From assembly GCA_030248135.1 (NCBI GenBank), contig JASANC010001006.1, positions 1 to 64,000 on the forward strand: 64,000 nucleotides of DNA. The letters run 5' to 3'. The position numbers and the translations under genes were made by a program. This document shows positions 53,301 to 63,839 of this stretch, in pieces. Each line of letters opens with the position of its first letter. The stretch's first letter is position 1. This stretch comes from Theristus sp. LFF4_11. Its lineage: Eukaryota > Nematoda > Chromadorea > Monhysterida > Xyalidae. Under the pieces are notes generated by a model. The model was given only the letters and a program-made list of their open reading frames with translations, was not told where the DNA came from and did not search any database.

Positions 53301-56300
53301 GCACGTTCGCTCGGTCGAAGAGACGCTGCAAGAAGACCAAAATCAATCCCGGCCTTTTTGTGTGTGTGGTGATTTCGACGCGACCGACACGACAGAGGTA
53401 AACGTAAAACAACCACATGCGAGTTTTTAAATCTAGGAAAATGGGACGGATGGGAGGGGTCCACGAAATACTTGAGCAAATGTGCGCCACCTGTCACGTA
53501 TGATATGATGGGGGTCTTGTTTATACCTCACATTCCGATTCTGATGCATCAAAACAAAACATTTGAAACAACAACTAAAAAATTCGCTGAAATAACACAA
53601 AAGCGACGAATAAAAACTGCAACATCTCTTCAAGTCTCCACAGCCTAAATTCAGAACTGATTTCACGATGAAGAAAATAAAACCGATATAAAAACCAGAC
53701 ACCTGCACGCTGGCCTCGAGCGCTTGTTTTTCGTCGGTGTTTGCGACCATTGTCGTTTCAGTGGGCGACTCGACGCTTACGGACGGCAGCCAACTGCTGC
53801 TCATTGGTGTCTGCTCGCGAATCTCGCTCAAAGTATCTGGCAAAAAAGTGTGATCGCTAATCAGCGAAAGTGGAAATCTTGAAATGGTGGTATAAACGCT
53901 TTTCTGTCGCTATGCCGCAGCCCACAAACTATTTTTTAGTCTGCCATGTCGCGCGTGTGTACGTTTCTTTGTTTGCCCGATTTCTCGTTACATTATTATT
54001 TCCCGTTCCATTCCTGTAGTCGTCAGCCTGTGCCGTTTGTCCATGAACGTGCAGCGCGAAGTGACGGCGCGTGAGGATGCCGCTGGCGCTTCATGCGCTA
54101 CATGAATGGCGCTTTCTCGCATTCATGAATGTCTCTCTGACTGAAACTCAAAAACGAATCACAAAAAGAACCTGACCAGCGACCGCGACGACGCGACACT
54201 GCACGCGAACGCCGGGCACGAACACCGTTTTCCAGGACACCGACTCGCCACAATCGGCTGGCGTCTTCGTGAACGAGCGAATCACCGCGATCCAGCCATT
54301 CTGCTCAGTGGCGCCGTCGTCGTCGTCGTATCGTTGCTGCTCGCGTCGCAGCAGTACGGAGTCAACCGAAGCATACACGACGAAGCAGCAGAGATCTCTC
54401 GTTGCAAGTGTGCTCGCGCTGGTGGTGCGCGCGAGCTCTGCAATACGCTTTTTTTTCTTCTTCGTGAAACAGCAAGCGATTTGGAAATTTCGATTTCTAG
54501 CAAACATTGCACTTTGAAAATGCCGCTCGCTCTTGAGACTCCTTGACTGCGCCCGACAAATACTGACAATTCACTGCTGCTGCTTCATTGATTGTTACGA
54601 CTGTCAAGCAGTTTATGGAAGAAACCTGCGTTGTTACTTGTTTCCGTCATGGTAGTATCTTTTATTTTGGTTCCAAGACGCAATGCGCGCATAGAGGGTA
54701 AACAGTTTCATGCATGACGCGGGAATTCAAACTTGGTAAAATGATCCGAGCCCCCTAAATAAGACCAATAAGACACTTTAACGACTTTGAATTGCCACAT
54801 AATGCTTGAAACTAGTTTCCTTTCGAAATCTGCAATCGCACTGAGTCGCATAACCGAAAAAATTGATAATCATGAAGCGTTAAAGCTGTTAAGAACTGAA
54901 ACCCCTAATCGCTACAAATGCTGCATTTGAAAAAAGCCGTTTTGCAACGTTTTATCAACAAACCACGACCGAAGCATTAGAACAGCACAATCAGGTCGGT
55001 ATTTCGACATTTCTAATCCTCAACTTCTCTCTAAAAACCCCAATTCTCCGCCAGTAAACCCACTGCTGACCCATAATTTGCGTTTCTCGTAAGGAGACGT
55101 CGGCCAACGTGCGATGCAACGCGCAGATGTCCGGTAGCGCTGGCGGTTGCTCCGTCTGCTGGCTGCAGTCGTTGTAGCGGCCAGCCACAATCGCAGCGTA
55201 CGCACGCGGTTTCGATTGGCAGCTGCAATGTGGAAACTCGTGTAACGACGAGATTTTGCTGGCAAGCACGCTTCATGATCAGCATGCGCGTGTGCGCCTG
55301 AAACCACGCGCGTTTTACGTTTGCACAGTAAGCTAAGCCACTCTCTGGCCACTACAAATCAGCATCGCCAGTGTGATTAGCTCACCAAATCACCACCACC
55401 TCCCTCCAGTGGCTCAAAGAAGTGCATTGCGAGTGGTCCACAAAGCTTTCTGCATCACCGCTTGACGTAAAACGGTCGATTTTGAGTGAGATCGAGTGAA
55501 AATTCCCTTGAGTGACACGAGAATACAAACTTGGTGTCGTCGACGACAAAATTCAACCGTTGATGACTGTACGACTAAAATAAAAATAAGACAAATAATT
55601 GATTTTTTTGAAACTCACGACGAATTTGCAGCCGTTGAAGAGCCAATCAGCTGGCCTTTATTGCAGCGCCAATGGTTGATTAGTGGACTCGATTTTGAAT
55701 CAGTCGCAGAATTAGTGACCTGACGTTCGCATTCTGGTGTGACACGGTGGATCGCAATCACGCAGCACTGCAAAAAAAACGCTTGAAAGTTTGAAATTTT
55801 GCAATTTAGTGTTTGATTGGCGTTGGTTGTTTGAATGGGATGCTGTGTGAGTGTGACTAGCCGACCACGTGAGCACAAAAAAATCACAAACTGCCAATTT
55901 CACTGCTCATTCCTCATTTATACATCTCATAGGAAGCACACTCAAACGTTGAAAACAGTTAGCATATTTTTCCCGGATTTCCACAAAACAACACAGCAAC
56001 AGATACGAATCTAAAAACAGGGAAACCACCAGCAAATTCAAAACAACCATTCAATCTCCAACGCAACACAACTGATCACTAGCGAACTGGCACCGTGCCT
56101 GCAATGTGCACACGCGAGTGCAAGAGAGCGTCCAACTAACAACAACAACAACATCCAACACCAACCAACCACTCAGCCAATCAGCGACCAAAGCACAACT
56201 CGGCCGTGCCAACCGTGTGCGCACACCTTCTTCATGTGCTCGCGTTGCGTCACGTAGAGTGCGTGCACTCGTGCGCCGTCATATTGCGCCATCAGAGCCG

Positions 56301-59300
56301 GTGGCCCCGTCGGCACCGCCCAACTCGGCGCGAACAACGGCGGCGGCGGCAGTGTGGGCGTGCGTCCGCTCGGCGGCTGCGGTTTACCGTCAGATGCAGA
56401 TTTACCGGTGGTGGCATTCGTGTGTTCGCTCTTTGTCGTGGCGCTAGAAAAACCGTCCTGCTCCGGCTGCACTTCGCCGCAGGCGACGTGCGAGCGAAAC
56501 ACGCCGACGCACTGGTGGATCTCCGGCGAGCAGACGGCTGCGCAACGAAACGATGAGCACACGTTTGATGGTGTTTGGTGTTCGGTGGTCGTTTGACGAC
56601 GGAAACGACTTGCGCAATATACACGACAGACGTAAACTATTCCGGAATTGAAAACTTCTTTCTCCCCCTCTCCAAATAGATTTAAACATTGCCGAAATTG
56701 CCTTTACGACACGATTTTTATGAAATCCAGAAACTCTAGGTGTCACCTGTTGATGCTGCAGATCCACATAAAAAGAGCAACCCAAACATGAAAAAAATCA
56801 TCAAATTTAAAACCCGAAAACGACAAACTCGACGGCGTGATGTAAGACGCGTGCAATCGGCCGGATTGCGATTTCAAAATCGTCGCCGTCACTTGTTGGC
56901 CGACGACTAGCTCGGTCAGTGGGCCGCTTGGCAGTGCACGAGGCTAAACATACAAAATAAAACATGAAAATCATATGCTACTCTCTGAATGGCCGCCTTA
57001 TTCTTCCTAATTCCCGTGCGCAAAACTAATTGTATCCGTAATGCATTAAGATAGCACGCACGCACACGACACGACACGATTTCTAAATCGCGTGGCCAGT
57101 TTTTTAGGTGTCGTGTGTCCGTGCGTACGCACAAAAAAAACAAGTTGCTAAATCGCCTTTTCGCATGTCACCTCAGCATAAATGGTCGAGTAGGTGGGCG
57201 ACCACAGATACGCATAGTTGACGCCCACGAGCACCACGCACGCGTCACTGCAGCGGACTCGCCGCGTCGTCGAGAGCTCACCGGCTTGCGCTGCAAACAA
57301 ACAACCTTGCCACAATTGTTGTGGTTGTTGTTGTTGTTGCTGGGATTTTAGGCGATGTTTTTAGCCAGGGCTTTTGTTTTTAGCCCTGAGAAGCGTACAG
57401 AACGCCATTGAGCAAGGCGCCCATTGAGTTTTCTGTCATTAAGTGCCTATACAGTATACACCCCTCGGCGGGGCTCGATCCCCCGAGCGCACAGACAAGA
57501 GTCTGACGCACTACCACCAAGCCACGAGGGTGACACTATGATCTATCGAAACCGCGCATATATTGTCATCGAATCACTCTGTTCATTTCCAGACGTTCGT
57601 ATGCTTTTTATTGAGTTCTGCAACTGCAATGCACACAGAAATTGGAAGTCAGTTTCATGCTTCATGCGCCAGTATTCAACACTGCTGAAGTGACTGACAC
57701 ACGAGTCTCCGAGATACGAAACGAAAAGGTCACAGACTGAAAAAATTCAAATTGCCACAGCAAGCATCATACTAGTTTCATCTCCATGTCTACAAATCCA
57801 CAAACACATTGAGTAGTCGCAGAAGAACCCACAGAAAAGCTACTAATAGTGTTTCTCGGTTTATAACACAGTATTGCACGTCAGCCACAAACAAACATGC
57901 GAGCAAAGGGAGCAAACGAATTGCTATAATATCGCATGTGGGGTGAGTTTGTGCGTGTGATTGTGACTGTGCAACATCACTGTGCTGTAAATCAATGTAC
58001 GGTTTTACGAAGCAAGAAACCACCGAAAATGAAAACTCTCCAACCTCGACAAAAAACTCCTCAAAAACCAATCTCGGAGAACAAAACCACCGACAAACAA
58101 GAACGCGACCAACTCTGCGGCGTCAGCGCGTCGTAGGCCGAGAACAGATCGTTCAGTCGTGCGTGACGCGACGCCGCGTGCAGCACGGAGCTTTGTACGT
58201 CAGCGGCGGCGGCACCGCACTCACCGGCATTGTGGTTGTTCGGTTGTTGGTTGACTGCGAGTGCATGGTGATTCGCTGCCGTGGTCGCGTTCATGAACGC
58301 AGCTGCCGACGGCAACGTGCTGGTCGCACCGGAGGCGGCCGACGCACGCACCGACTGCTCTGTAAACGCCCGCGCATTCATGCTGACGTACAGTCGGAAC
58401 TCTAGATTTTAAGGAATCAGCTGATTGGTTGGTGATCATCACGTGACGCACGCTTTCTATGCAAACAAAACTCCACCTCGACAGCAATTTCTGCACTGAA
58501 AGCATGCATGCACGTGAATTCCAACGAACCACGCTGTTTGCCTATAATTTAGAGTTCGACTGTATGTGCGTACACGGCACGTCACGTGTCTGTTTTTAGC
58601 ATACTACCGTCCATACTGACGTTGTATGCACGCTTGTCTAAGTCAGGTCAGGTGCTCGTGTTACTGCATATTACCGTCCACGGAGACGTGCCGTTGACGG
58701 ACGTCAGCAAACGTTAAAGAAATGCAAAAGCAGAACCATTTGATGATGGCATACGCTGTCCGCTCCCGAATTCGATTGCATTCCAGTTTCTAACACCGGC
58801 TTTGCCTTTTATGTTGCAACAAAACCCTCACAGAGGGTCATTGATGCAAAAGGGCCCGAACCAGTGGCACGAGACAGACCGTGACCAACCAACGATCACT
58901 CTTCTCAGCCGACCTGCATTGTTGCCCGCCGGCAGGTTCAGTCCACCGACGTCGCTACGCGCTTGTTGCTCAGCGTCAAAATCGCTGTACGTCGGCGTCA
59001 CCGGTTGATCTTCTGAACAAAGAAACGCATCTTTTTTGTCAAATTTCTTCCATGGTCGGCGTTTGACAGAACAGTGATTCCGTTCTGCAGCGGTTGCAGA
59101 CATGCAACCAATCCCCGGCGGTGGGGCAGCGGGTGTCGTGAGATGGAGAGGGCGACACACACACACACGAAACAGGCAGTCCATTTAGTAAACTCCAGCG
59201 CCTGCTACACCACGCGTTCCATTGATGCTTCCGGTCGCTTTCACCTGACTGGCTCAAGACTCCTGCTGTTCGGCACAGCCAAGCCAATCAGCGCGTGCTC

Positions 59301-62300
59301 CTAAAACTGGAAAATCACGGGCACACCGGAGTCGGACACCCAGTGATCACCGGTGGACTGCTGCCAGTCGGGTGCCTCCTGCGGGCCGCAGTTCGCCGCG
59401 TCGTACGGATGCAACGCGATCACGAAAAAGTTTCGGAATTTATGTTTCTGAAACAAAACAAAAAACAATCGGCTTTCATTTCGCATTTTTGGAAACGAAA
59501 AAGGACGAGGAAGAGTGCCGCGTGATTATTTGCAATCAGATAATTGGAGACGCTTGAATCTGAGACCGTGCTGGTGGCCCCGCCCCCAACCCCAACTAAT
59601 AAGTAAATGATACACACGTAACATTTCCGAACGCCAGAACAAACTGCTTCTGTTCCATTCGTGACTCAACAAGCAGTCAGAAAGACAAAAAATGCAGCCC
59701 TGACCTGACACACTAAAATCTTTCCCAACCCAAAATGCACAACTGTCCAAACACAAAACACCGACCGGATTCGGAATGGCGAGAAAGTGCACGGTGGTGG
59801 ATTCGAGGTCGGGCATTTGCTGGCCGGAGCCGCCTTCGAGCGAGAGATTGTTGCTCGCCGCAAAGCCGGGCACGAACAACGTCAGGTCAAACGACGGCGA
59901 CTCGAGGAAGCCGAAACCGGCGTGCGCGCGTGTCACTTTGCCGAATGCTGAAAAAAACTCTCGACGGAAAGGCTCGCCGAAGAACAGGGAACACTAAAAG
60001 ACTGCCGAGATGTGGACGTGGATGTGGACGGAGAATCAATCAAAACCCAATCTGCTCAGTGACTCTGTGAATCGCTAAAGATTTGAATGGTACTTTGTTG
60101 CGGCGAAATTAAAAATCACTTGGCATGTGTGAATGGAGAGGATCCACAGTTTCAACCGTGCTTCGCAAAAAAAAATCCGTTCTTTCCTCTTCTGCAACCT
60201 TCACGAACATGCTCGGACCGGAACGGCTTCAACTGCACATCCGTCGCCTTCCATCGAATGTCGACGTACGTGCCGATTTCGTCGCGCGGAAACGAGGAAT
60301 TGTGCACGTTTCGTGTGCCCCATACTTGGCATGCCGTGCCTGCGAGAAGAACAGAGAAGTCAGAAAGTTCACTTTTGAACTTTGACGTACAGAGAGACAC
60401 TTTGCTTGGCTGTGAGTGACCGGAGCCAGCGCTGTTTCGCACTGGGACTGGATTAGAGTGGAATTTTTCGGAAAAATATAATTTCGTGAAAAATTTCCGA
60501 AATTTTACCGGAAAAATTACGGTAAATTTTCCAATTTTTCATGCGACCAAAAAATGACCAAATGAGCATTTTCCATAAAAACAAATGATGCGGGAGGCAA
60601 TGATGCTGAAAAATAGCGACGTTTGAACCAAAAATGGCAGATTTATCTTTTAAGGTGACTAACATGACAAAAATATATTGTTCCTGTTGACGAAATTCTG
60701 TCTGACGCATGTTCCAAGTTTACTTGGTGTCAATGATTTAAGATTTTTTTAAATGTCAGCTCATACGGATCAAACAACAGCAACAAATGGGACCGTTGAA
60801 TGCAACAATATGACGAAGCAAACGCAGACAACAAAATGATATTACAAATTGCTCAACAAGTACGAACGGTGAAAGACAGAAGAAAGAACTTCATTGGCCG
60901 TCGCGCCGCAAATTGAGAAATTTCGGACAGGGACTCAGAGAGAGAGAGAGAATGGTCAATTTGGGTCACGCATGGGCAGAGAGGGATTTTATGTGATAAA
61001 TTTTCAATAAAAACACGCACGCGCACGTACCCTAATCGCAATCTAACATTATTCCGCTTTTTAACGCCAAAAAATAGCTTGTAATAAACTTGATTTCCAG
61101 TAAAAAAAGGGTTTTTTTGTAAAATTACGGAAATTTATTTTAAGCGTGAAAAATTTCCGAAATTTTTTCAAAAAAATTACCGTAAAATTTCGGATATTTT
61201 TCACGTGCCATCTCTAGACTGGATGGCTGGGTGCATTTCAATTGAGTCGACCGAAGCACTTGTTTGGCGCACGGCTGTCTTCGTCAGTTCGACTGGTACA
61301 AAACAAATGTCGCTCAACACAGAACACGCTGTGCGTCTGTAAATTACGTTTGAGCAGAGGTCGGCAACGGAACAGCAGCAACTTTGTCACTGCACGAAAC
61401 CACACAAGAAAGTGCCAGTCAACAAACGAGAGAGACAAAAACTCTGCCCGCCAACGGGATACCGACCGGGTGCGATGCGCGACATTGGCTGGTCATTGAG
61501 ATTAATGATGTTTTTCTTTGTGAAAAATATGCGACCGTAGTGCGGCGACCACGCGTGCCCGAAATGGTCCTTGATACGAATTATGACGGCCTCATTGCAG
61601 TGCATCTGGTTGTCGAATGAGCGGCGACTGACCTGAATTGCGATTGACAGACAAATGAACAAAGACCCCGACAAGGAAACAACTTCTCAGCACACAACTT
61701 GCGTCTTGCACTCTTTCTTTGCTGGCGCGCACGTGGCACAATTTGGTGTTTTTACTTTGCTTGTCGCCAACTAGGGTTGGCATGGGGAAAACAGTTTCTT
61801 TTCTGTTTTAAAACCGGTTTTTTTCAGTTTTTTCTTGGAAAAATAAAGAACCAGTTTTCTACCGTAAAAATTTTTCAACTTCGTGGTCAAAAATCACAAA
61901 TCTTCGATTGATAGATTAAATGTAAAATTATATTTAAAAAAACGGTGGAGTGGAACTGTGTCGAACTGAACTGGTGTGGCATCATTTTGCAGAAGCTTTT
62001 GTGTTAAAGGTCAAGTGAAATACGATGAAGAAAAACTGTTGAACAGAAAACAGAAAAACGTGACTGTTAAACTGAATGCAGATGCAGACTGACTGACGAC
62101 GTTGTCGATTTGAAACGGTAACTGATGAAATGTTATTTTTTAAACGCCATCCGCTACCGGTTTCGCAGTTCTACAAATCTCGCCCCCTAATCGGGGTCAG
62201 CTGTCCTTGTCTCGTTGTAACCGTCCCCCCCCCCCCACCCACCGCTCCCCACATCTACACGGGCACTGCCCAGTCGTTGTTTTCAATTATTTGAATGTGC

Positions 62301-63554
62301 TACTCTGGAAACCAATAACAGCTAGTTTGCTTTGATTTGAAACGAAAACAGCAAATTGGGTCGGTTGTATTTTACAGCCCGAAAACAGCATTTTACGCTG
62401 CTCAAAATCACTAATTTTGATGTATTTCCTATTTTGAGTTCAAGGTGCCAAGTGCTGGAAAGTTTAGGAGCTGGGAAGCATTCGGTTTTTTATGGTTTTA
62501 AAACGGAAAAGAAACCGGTTTTTTCCTGGCAATATAAAAATCTGGTTTTTTATCAACCCTATCGCCAACCAATCACTTACCATTTGACGATCATATTCAC
62601 ATTCGATTTCAAAACAAAACAAATGCAGACGAATGCAAAGTGAAAAAAAACAATGGCGCGAAATGATCACACACCATGAAAATAAAAGTGATTGAAAATA
62701 AAAAAGACTGCAAAAAACCAATGCAGTGAAAAGAAACACTCACTCTTGGCGGTGGAACCCCACTGACTGTGCTGGAGACCGAAACGGACACGCAGCCTGC
62801 TGCTCCGATGTTCGTGCCGCCGCCACCGCCTCCCGCCGAGATAGATGATTTCTTCATTTTTGCTGTTTTGTTTTTGCTTCTCTTTGATTTGAATTTTTCG
62901 TCCTGATTCCTGGCTTCTGTCTGATTTTTTAAAAAGCTTACAAAAACAAAGAAAAACATTTGCACGCACAGGCACGACTAGGGTTAGGGGAAAAAAATCC
63001 GGATTTTTTTTAATTAAAAAAATTGAAAAAAATTCTTTTACCAAATAATGACATTTACCTAAGCACACAAAGAAGTTGGGAAGAAAATTTGGTTTGAACT
63101 TTCAAAAAATTATGCCATAAATCGAATTTTCAGAGCAAAGTAGAAGAAAAATTTTTCAACTTTTTTTTAAGTTTGAAAAAAATCCAAATTTTTTTTAAAC
63201 AAAAAAAAATAAATAAAAAAATTTTTTTCAAAGCACCTAACCCTAGACGACACGCCAGTACCGAAGGTGAAAGCAAATTTTCGAGGGGGGTGTGGTGTCG
63301 TCATGTGGGGGTGGGGGTAGGGTTCGAATTCTTTTTAAACTTTTTTTAAGCATTCGGCAACTCGAACTGTTTCAGACATCAACGTCAGCGACGACCTCGG
63401 GCGCACGCCGGTGCACATCGCATGTGCATTCAACAAGCCGACGGCCGTGCGACACTTGCTGGTGAAAGGTGCTGACGGACATGCGAGGCAGAACGAAAAA
63501 CAGTGGACACCTTTGCACGTGGCCGCCGCCGCCAATCATGCTGAAGTGGTTGCG
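47364..63554 (+). CDS. Ankyrin-repeat protein, 5' part (three exons seen)
   Basis: Exons 47364-47537, 47930-48086 and 63376-63554 join in phase to 170 codons, and a donor GTATGT follows, so the gene runs off the window. Exon 1 is a Ser/Thr-rich leader. Exon 2 encodes LAAQGKLEQLTEVV and DAKHWTCMHHAARHARLSVL. Exon 3 encodes DLGRTPVHIACAFNKPTAV and EKQWTPLHVAAAANHAEVV. These are at least three ankyrin repeats with the TPLHxAA core. The 2/3 junction creates the typical ...NAADINVSDDLGRTP linker, strong support for joining across a 15.3-kb intron. Ankyrin repeats bind protein partners; the particular protein cannot be named from this part. The first ATG may not be the true start. Intron 2 contains the whole 17-exon minus-strand gene. 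Confidence 0.75.
48146..48306. mobile_element. Short MITE, CAGTCGAACTC family, in ankyrin intron 2
   Basis: Ends CAGTCAAACTCGTAAATTATAGG and the inverse CCTATAATTTAGAGGTTGACTG, 161 bp. TA on the left; the right flank is TC. It starts 59 nt after the donor of ankyrin exon 2. The central GTGCAGGCATT and GCAGAAAGCATGCATCACG words are shared with the other short copies. Confidence 0.85.
49063..49982. mobile_element. 920-bp mariner-like element with transposase remnant
   Basis: TACAGGGTGGGCCAAAAAAA at the left is mirrored by TTTTTTGGCCCACACTGTA at the right. The inverted arms are about 115 bp and about 88% alike (CTGCTGTCACTGGCTGGTGTTT in both). TA borders. The interior holds a decayed transposase N-terminus. 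Solo CCACCCTGTA ends at about 44508 and 44784 may be fragments of relatives. Confidence 0.85.
49607..49740 (+). pseudogene. Decayed mariner-type transposase N-terminus
   Basis: ATG at 49607 reads MVKWTAEQRVWCVI, then a stop, then WEQSESFSAVTRQFRVK. This resembles the helix-turn-helix start of mariner-like transposases (the DUF4817-type WTxEERVxCV...FAxTES...V.RxFR pattern). The frame is broken and the catalytic domain is missing. Confidence 0.6.
50165..51007. repeat. Imperfect inverted repeat around TTTCTGCAATTTGCAGAAA
   Basis: CCAGGTTTTTTTTCAAAAAG followed by CTGCAATTTGCAGAAATTTG near 50170-50215 recurs in inverse near 50905-50995, where it reads CAATTTGCAGAAATCTGC and ends AAAAAACCAGGTCCAGCCCTCG. 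It may be a degraded hAT-like element (GAGGGCTGG end); borders and target duplication are unclear. Confidence 0.4.
51087..62857 (-). CDS. 17-exon gene for a ~948-residue repeat protein, nested in the ankyrin intron
   Basis: Minus-strand exons: 62857-62744, 61632-61467, 60339-60199, 59947-59766, 59447-59327, 59012-58914, 58359-58225, 57290-57172, 56943-56814, 56537-56227, 55297-55071, 54437-54177, 53836-53703, 53325-53157, 52752-52631, 52355-52158 and 51305-51087. Every junction has AG/GT borders and matching phase except that exon 11 (55297-55071) is one base too long. Exon 1 starts MKKSSISAGGGGGG. Recurrent modules include HFGHAWSPHYGRIFF (~residue 61) and NYAYLWSPTYSTIYA (~344). Others are RNFFVIALHPYDAANC, CCFVVYASVDSVLL and NVVLCMHPYAAEC. 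A cold-shock-like FGKVTRAHAGFGFLES lies at ~142. A Pro/Ala/Ser-rich linker lies at ~460-490. No membrane segment or known enzyme motif. A beta-barrel nucleic-acid or protein-binding role is only a guess. Exon 16 could begin further upstream. Confidence 0.7.
52764..52950. mobile_element. Short MITE, CAGTCGAACTC family, beside a splice acceptor
   Basis: CAGTCGAACTGTAAATTGCAGGG and CCCTACAATTTAGAGTTCGACTG, 187 bp; TA on the left, AA on the right. A GGGGGTGGGGGT run lies in the middle. Its left end is 9 nt from the acceptor AG of exon 15 of the nested gene (minus strand). Confidence 0.85.
57461..57530 (-). other. tRNA-like sequence (pseudo-tRNA or SINE head)
   Basis: On the minus strand CCCTCG and CGAGGG pair as an acceptor stem. 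GTGGCTTGGTGG resembles an A box. CGGGG-GATCGAG-CCCCG forms a perfect 5-bp T arm with a 7-nt loop. The anticodon arm CAGAC-TCTT-GTCTG has a 4-nt loop instead of 7, and the D stem is weak. It is tRNA-derived but probably not a working tRNA. It lies in intron 7 of the nested gene. Confidence 0.5.
58391..58562. mobile_element. Short MITE, CAGTCGAACTC family, with TA duplication
   Basis: CAGTCGGAACTCTAGATTTTAAGG and the inverse CCTATAATTTAGAGTTCGACTG, 172 bp, with TA at 58389-58390 and 58563-58564. AATCAGCTGATTGGTTGG follows the left end. Its left border is about 29 nt upstream (minus strand) of the exon 7 acceptor of the nested gene. Confidence 0.88.
60454..61216. mobile_element. 763-bp hAT-like non-autonomous element
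   Basis: Perfect 8-bp target duplication GACTGGAT at 60446-60453 and 61217-61224. Ends TAGAGTGGAATTTTTCGG and, inverted, TAGAGATGGCACGTGAAAAA share TAGAG(A)TGG and then GTGAAAAATTTCCGAAATTTT-like arms. There is no transposase frame. It lies in intron 2 of the nested gene. Confidence 0.88.
61772..62561. mobile_element. 790-bp hAT-like non-autonomous element
   Basis: Perfect 8-bp target duplication TCGCCAAC at 61764-61771 and 62562-62569. The ends are TAGGGTTG and CAACCCTA. The sub-terminal arms share GTTTTAAAACCGGTTTTTT and related words in inverse orientation. No transposase frame; a poly-C run lies at 62226-62236. It lies in intron 1 of the nested gene. Confidence 0.9.
62979..63245. mobile_element. 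267-bp element with TAGGGTTAGG/CCTAACCCTA ends
   Basis: Terminal 10-bp perfect inverted repeats enclose an A/T-rich interior similar to 7865-7945 (GAACTTTC-AAAAATT and TTTTCAGAGCA words shared). The flanks do not show a clean 8-bp duplication, so the class is uncertain. Confidence 0.55.
63250..63330 (-). repeat. C-tract repeat fragment, inverted
   Basis: GTACCGAAGGTGAAAGCAAA, TTTTCGAGGGGGGTGTGG and GTCGTCATGTGGGGG are the reverse complement of the module at 7385-7435. It sits 45 bp before ankyrin exon 3. Confidence 0.8.
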
Positions 63555-63664
63555 GTATGTTTTTTGCGGAGGCTTTTTTACTGCGGCCAGTTTTGTCCGA
63601 AAGTAGTTTAGAGTTGATATCTGAGTAGAGCGCGCAACTTTTAATTTCATGCTTGATTTGTCGC

Positions 63665-63733
63665 GTCCGTGGCGTAGCGGTAGAACTTCGGCCTACAGTT
63701 CTGTAGGTACCGGGTTCGAACCTCGCTGTGGAC
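63665..63733 (+). other. tRNA-like sequence (SINE head or pseudo-tRNA)
   Basis: GTCCGTG pairs loosely with the terminal TGTGGAC. GGCGTAGCGGTAGAAC resembles an A box and GGGTTCGAACC is a near-perfect B box. The middle CCTACAG-TT-CTGTAGG is a perfect hairpin with a 2-nt loop, not an anticodon arm, and the T stem does not pair. Best read as a tRNA-derived SINE promoter. The downstream ~100 bp may be its body. It lies 111 bp after ankyrin exon 3. Confidence 0.5.
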
Positions 63734-63839
63734 AAGACACTCGTGGAAAATTAGAGTGACCAACGAACATCTAATGGTCTATTCCCTCCTGAGCCGAGGG
63801 TAAAATTGGGCTCGGAGCAGTGTTGCCCGTCTCCGCCGG

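Noticed and set aside
59039..59287. Possible extra exon of the nested gene (VKATGSINGT... or HQWNAWCSRRW...)
   Set aside because: Exons 5 and 6 already join in phase without it, and neither reading has matching splice sites.
62979..63245. TAGGGTTAGGG read as interstitial telomere repeat
   Set aside because: Only about one and a half units, mirrored at the other side; it is a transposon-type inverted end.
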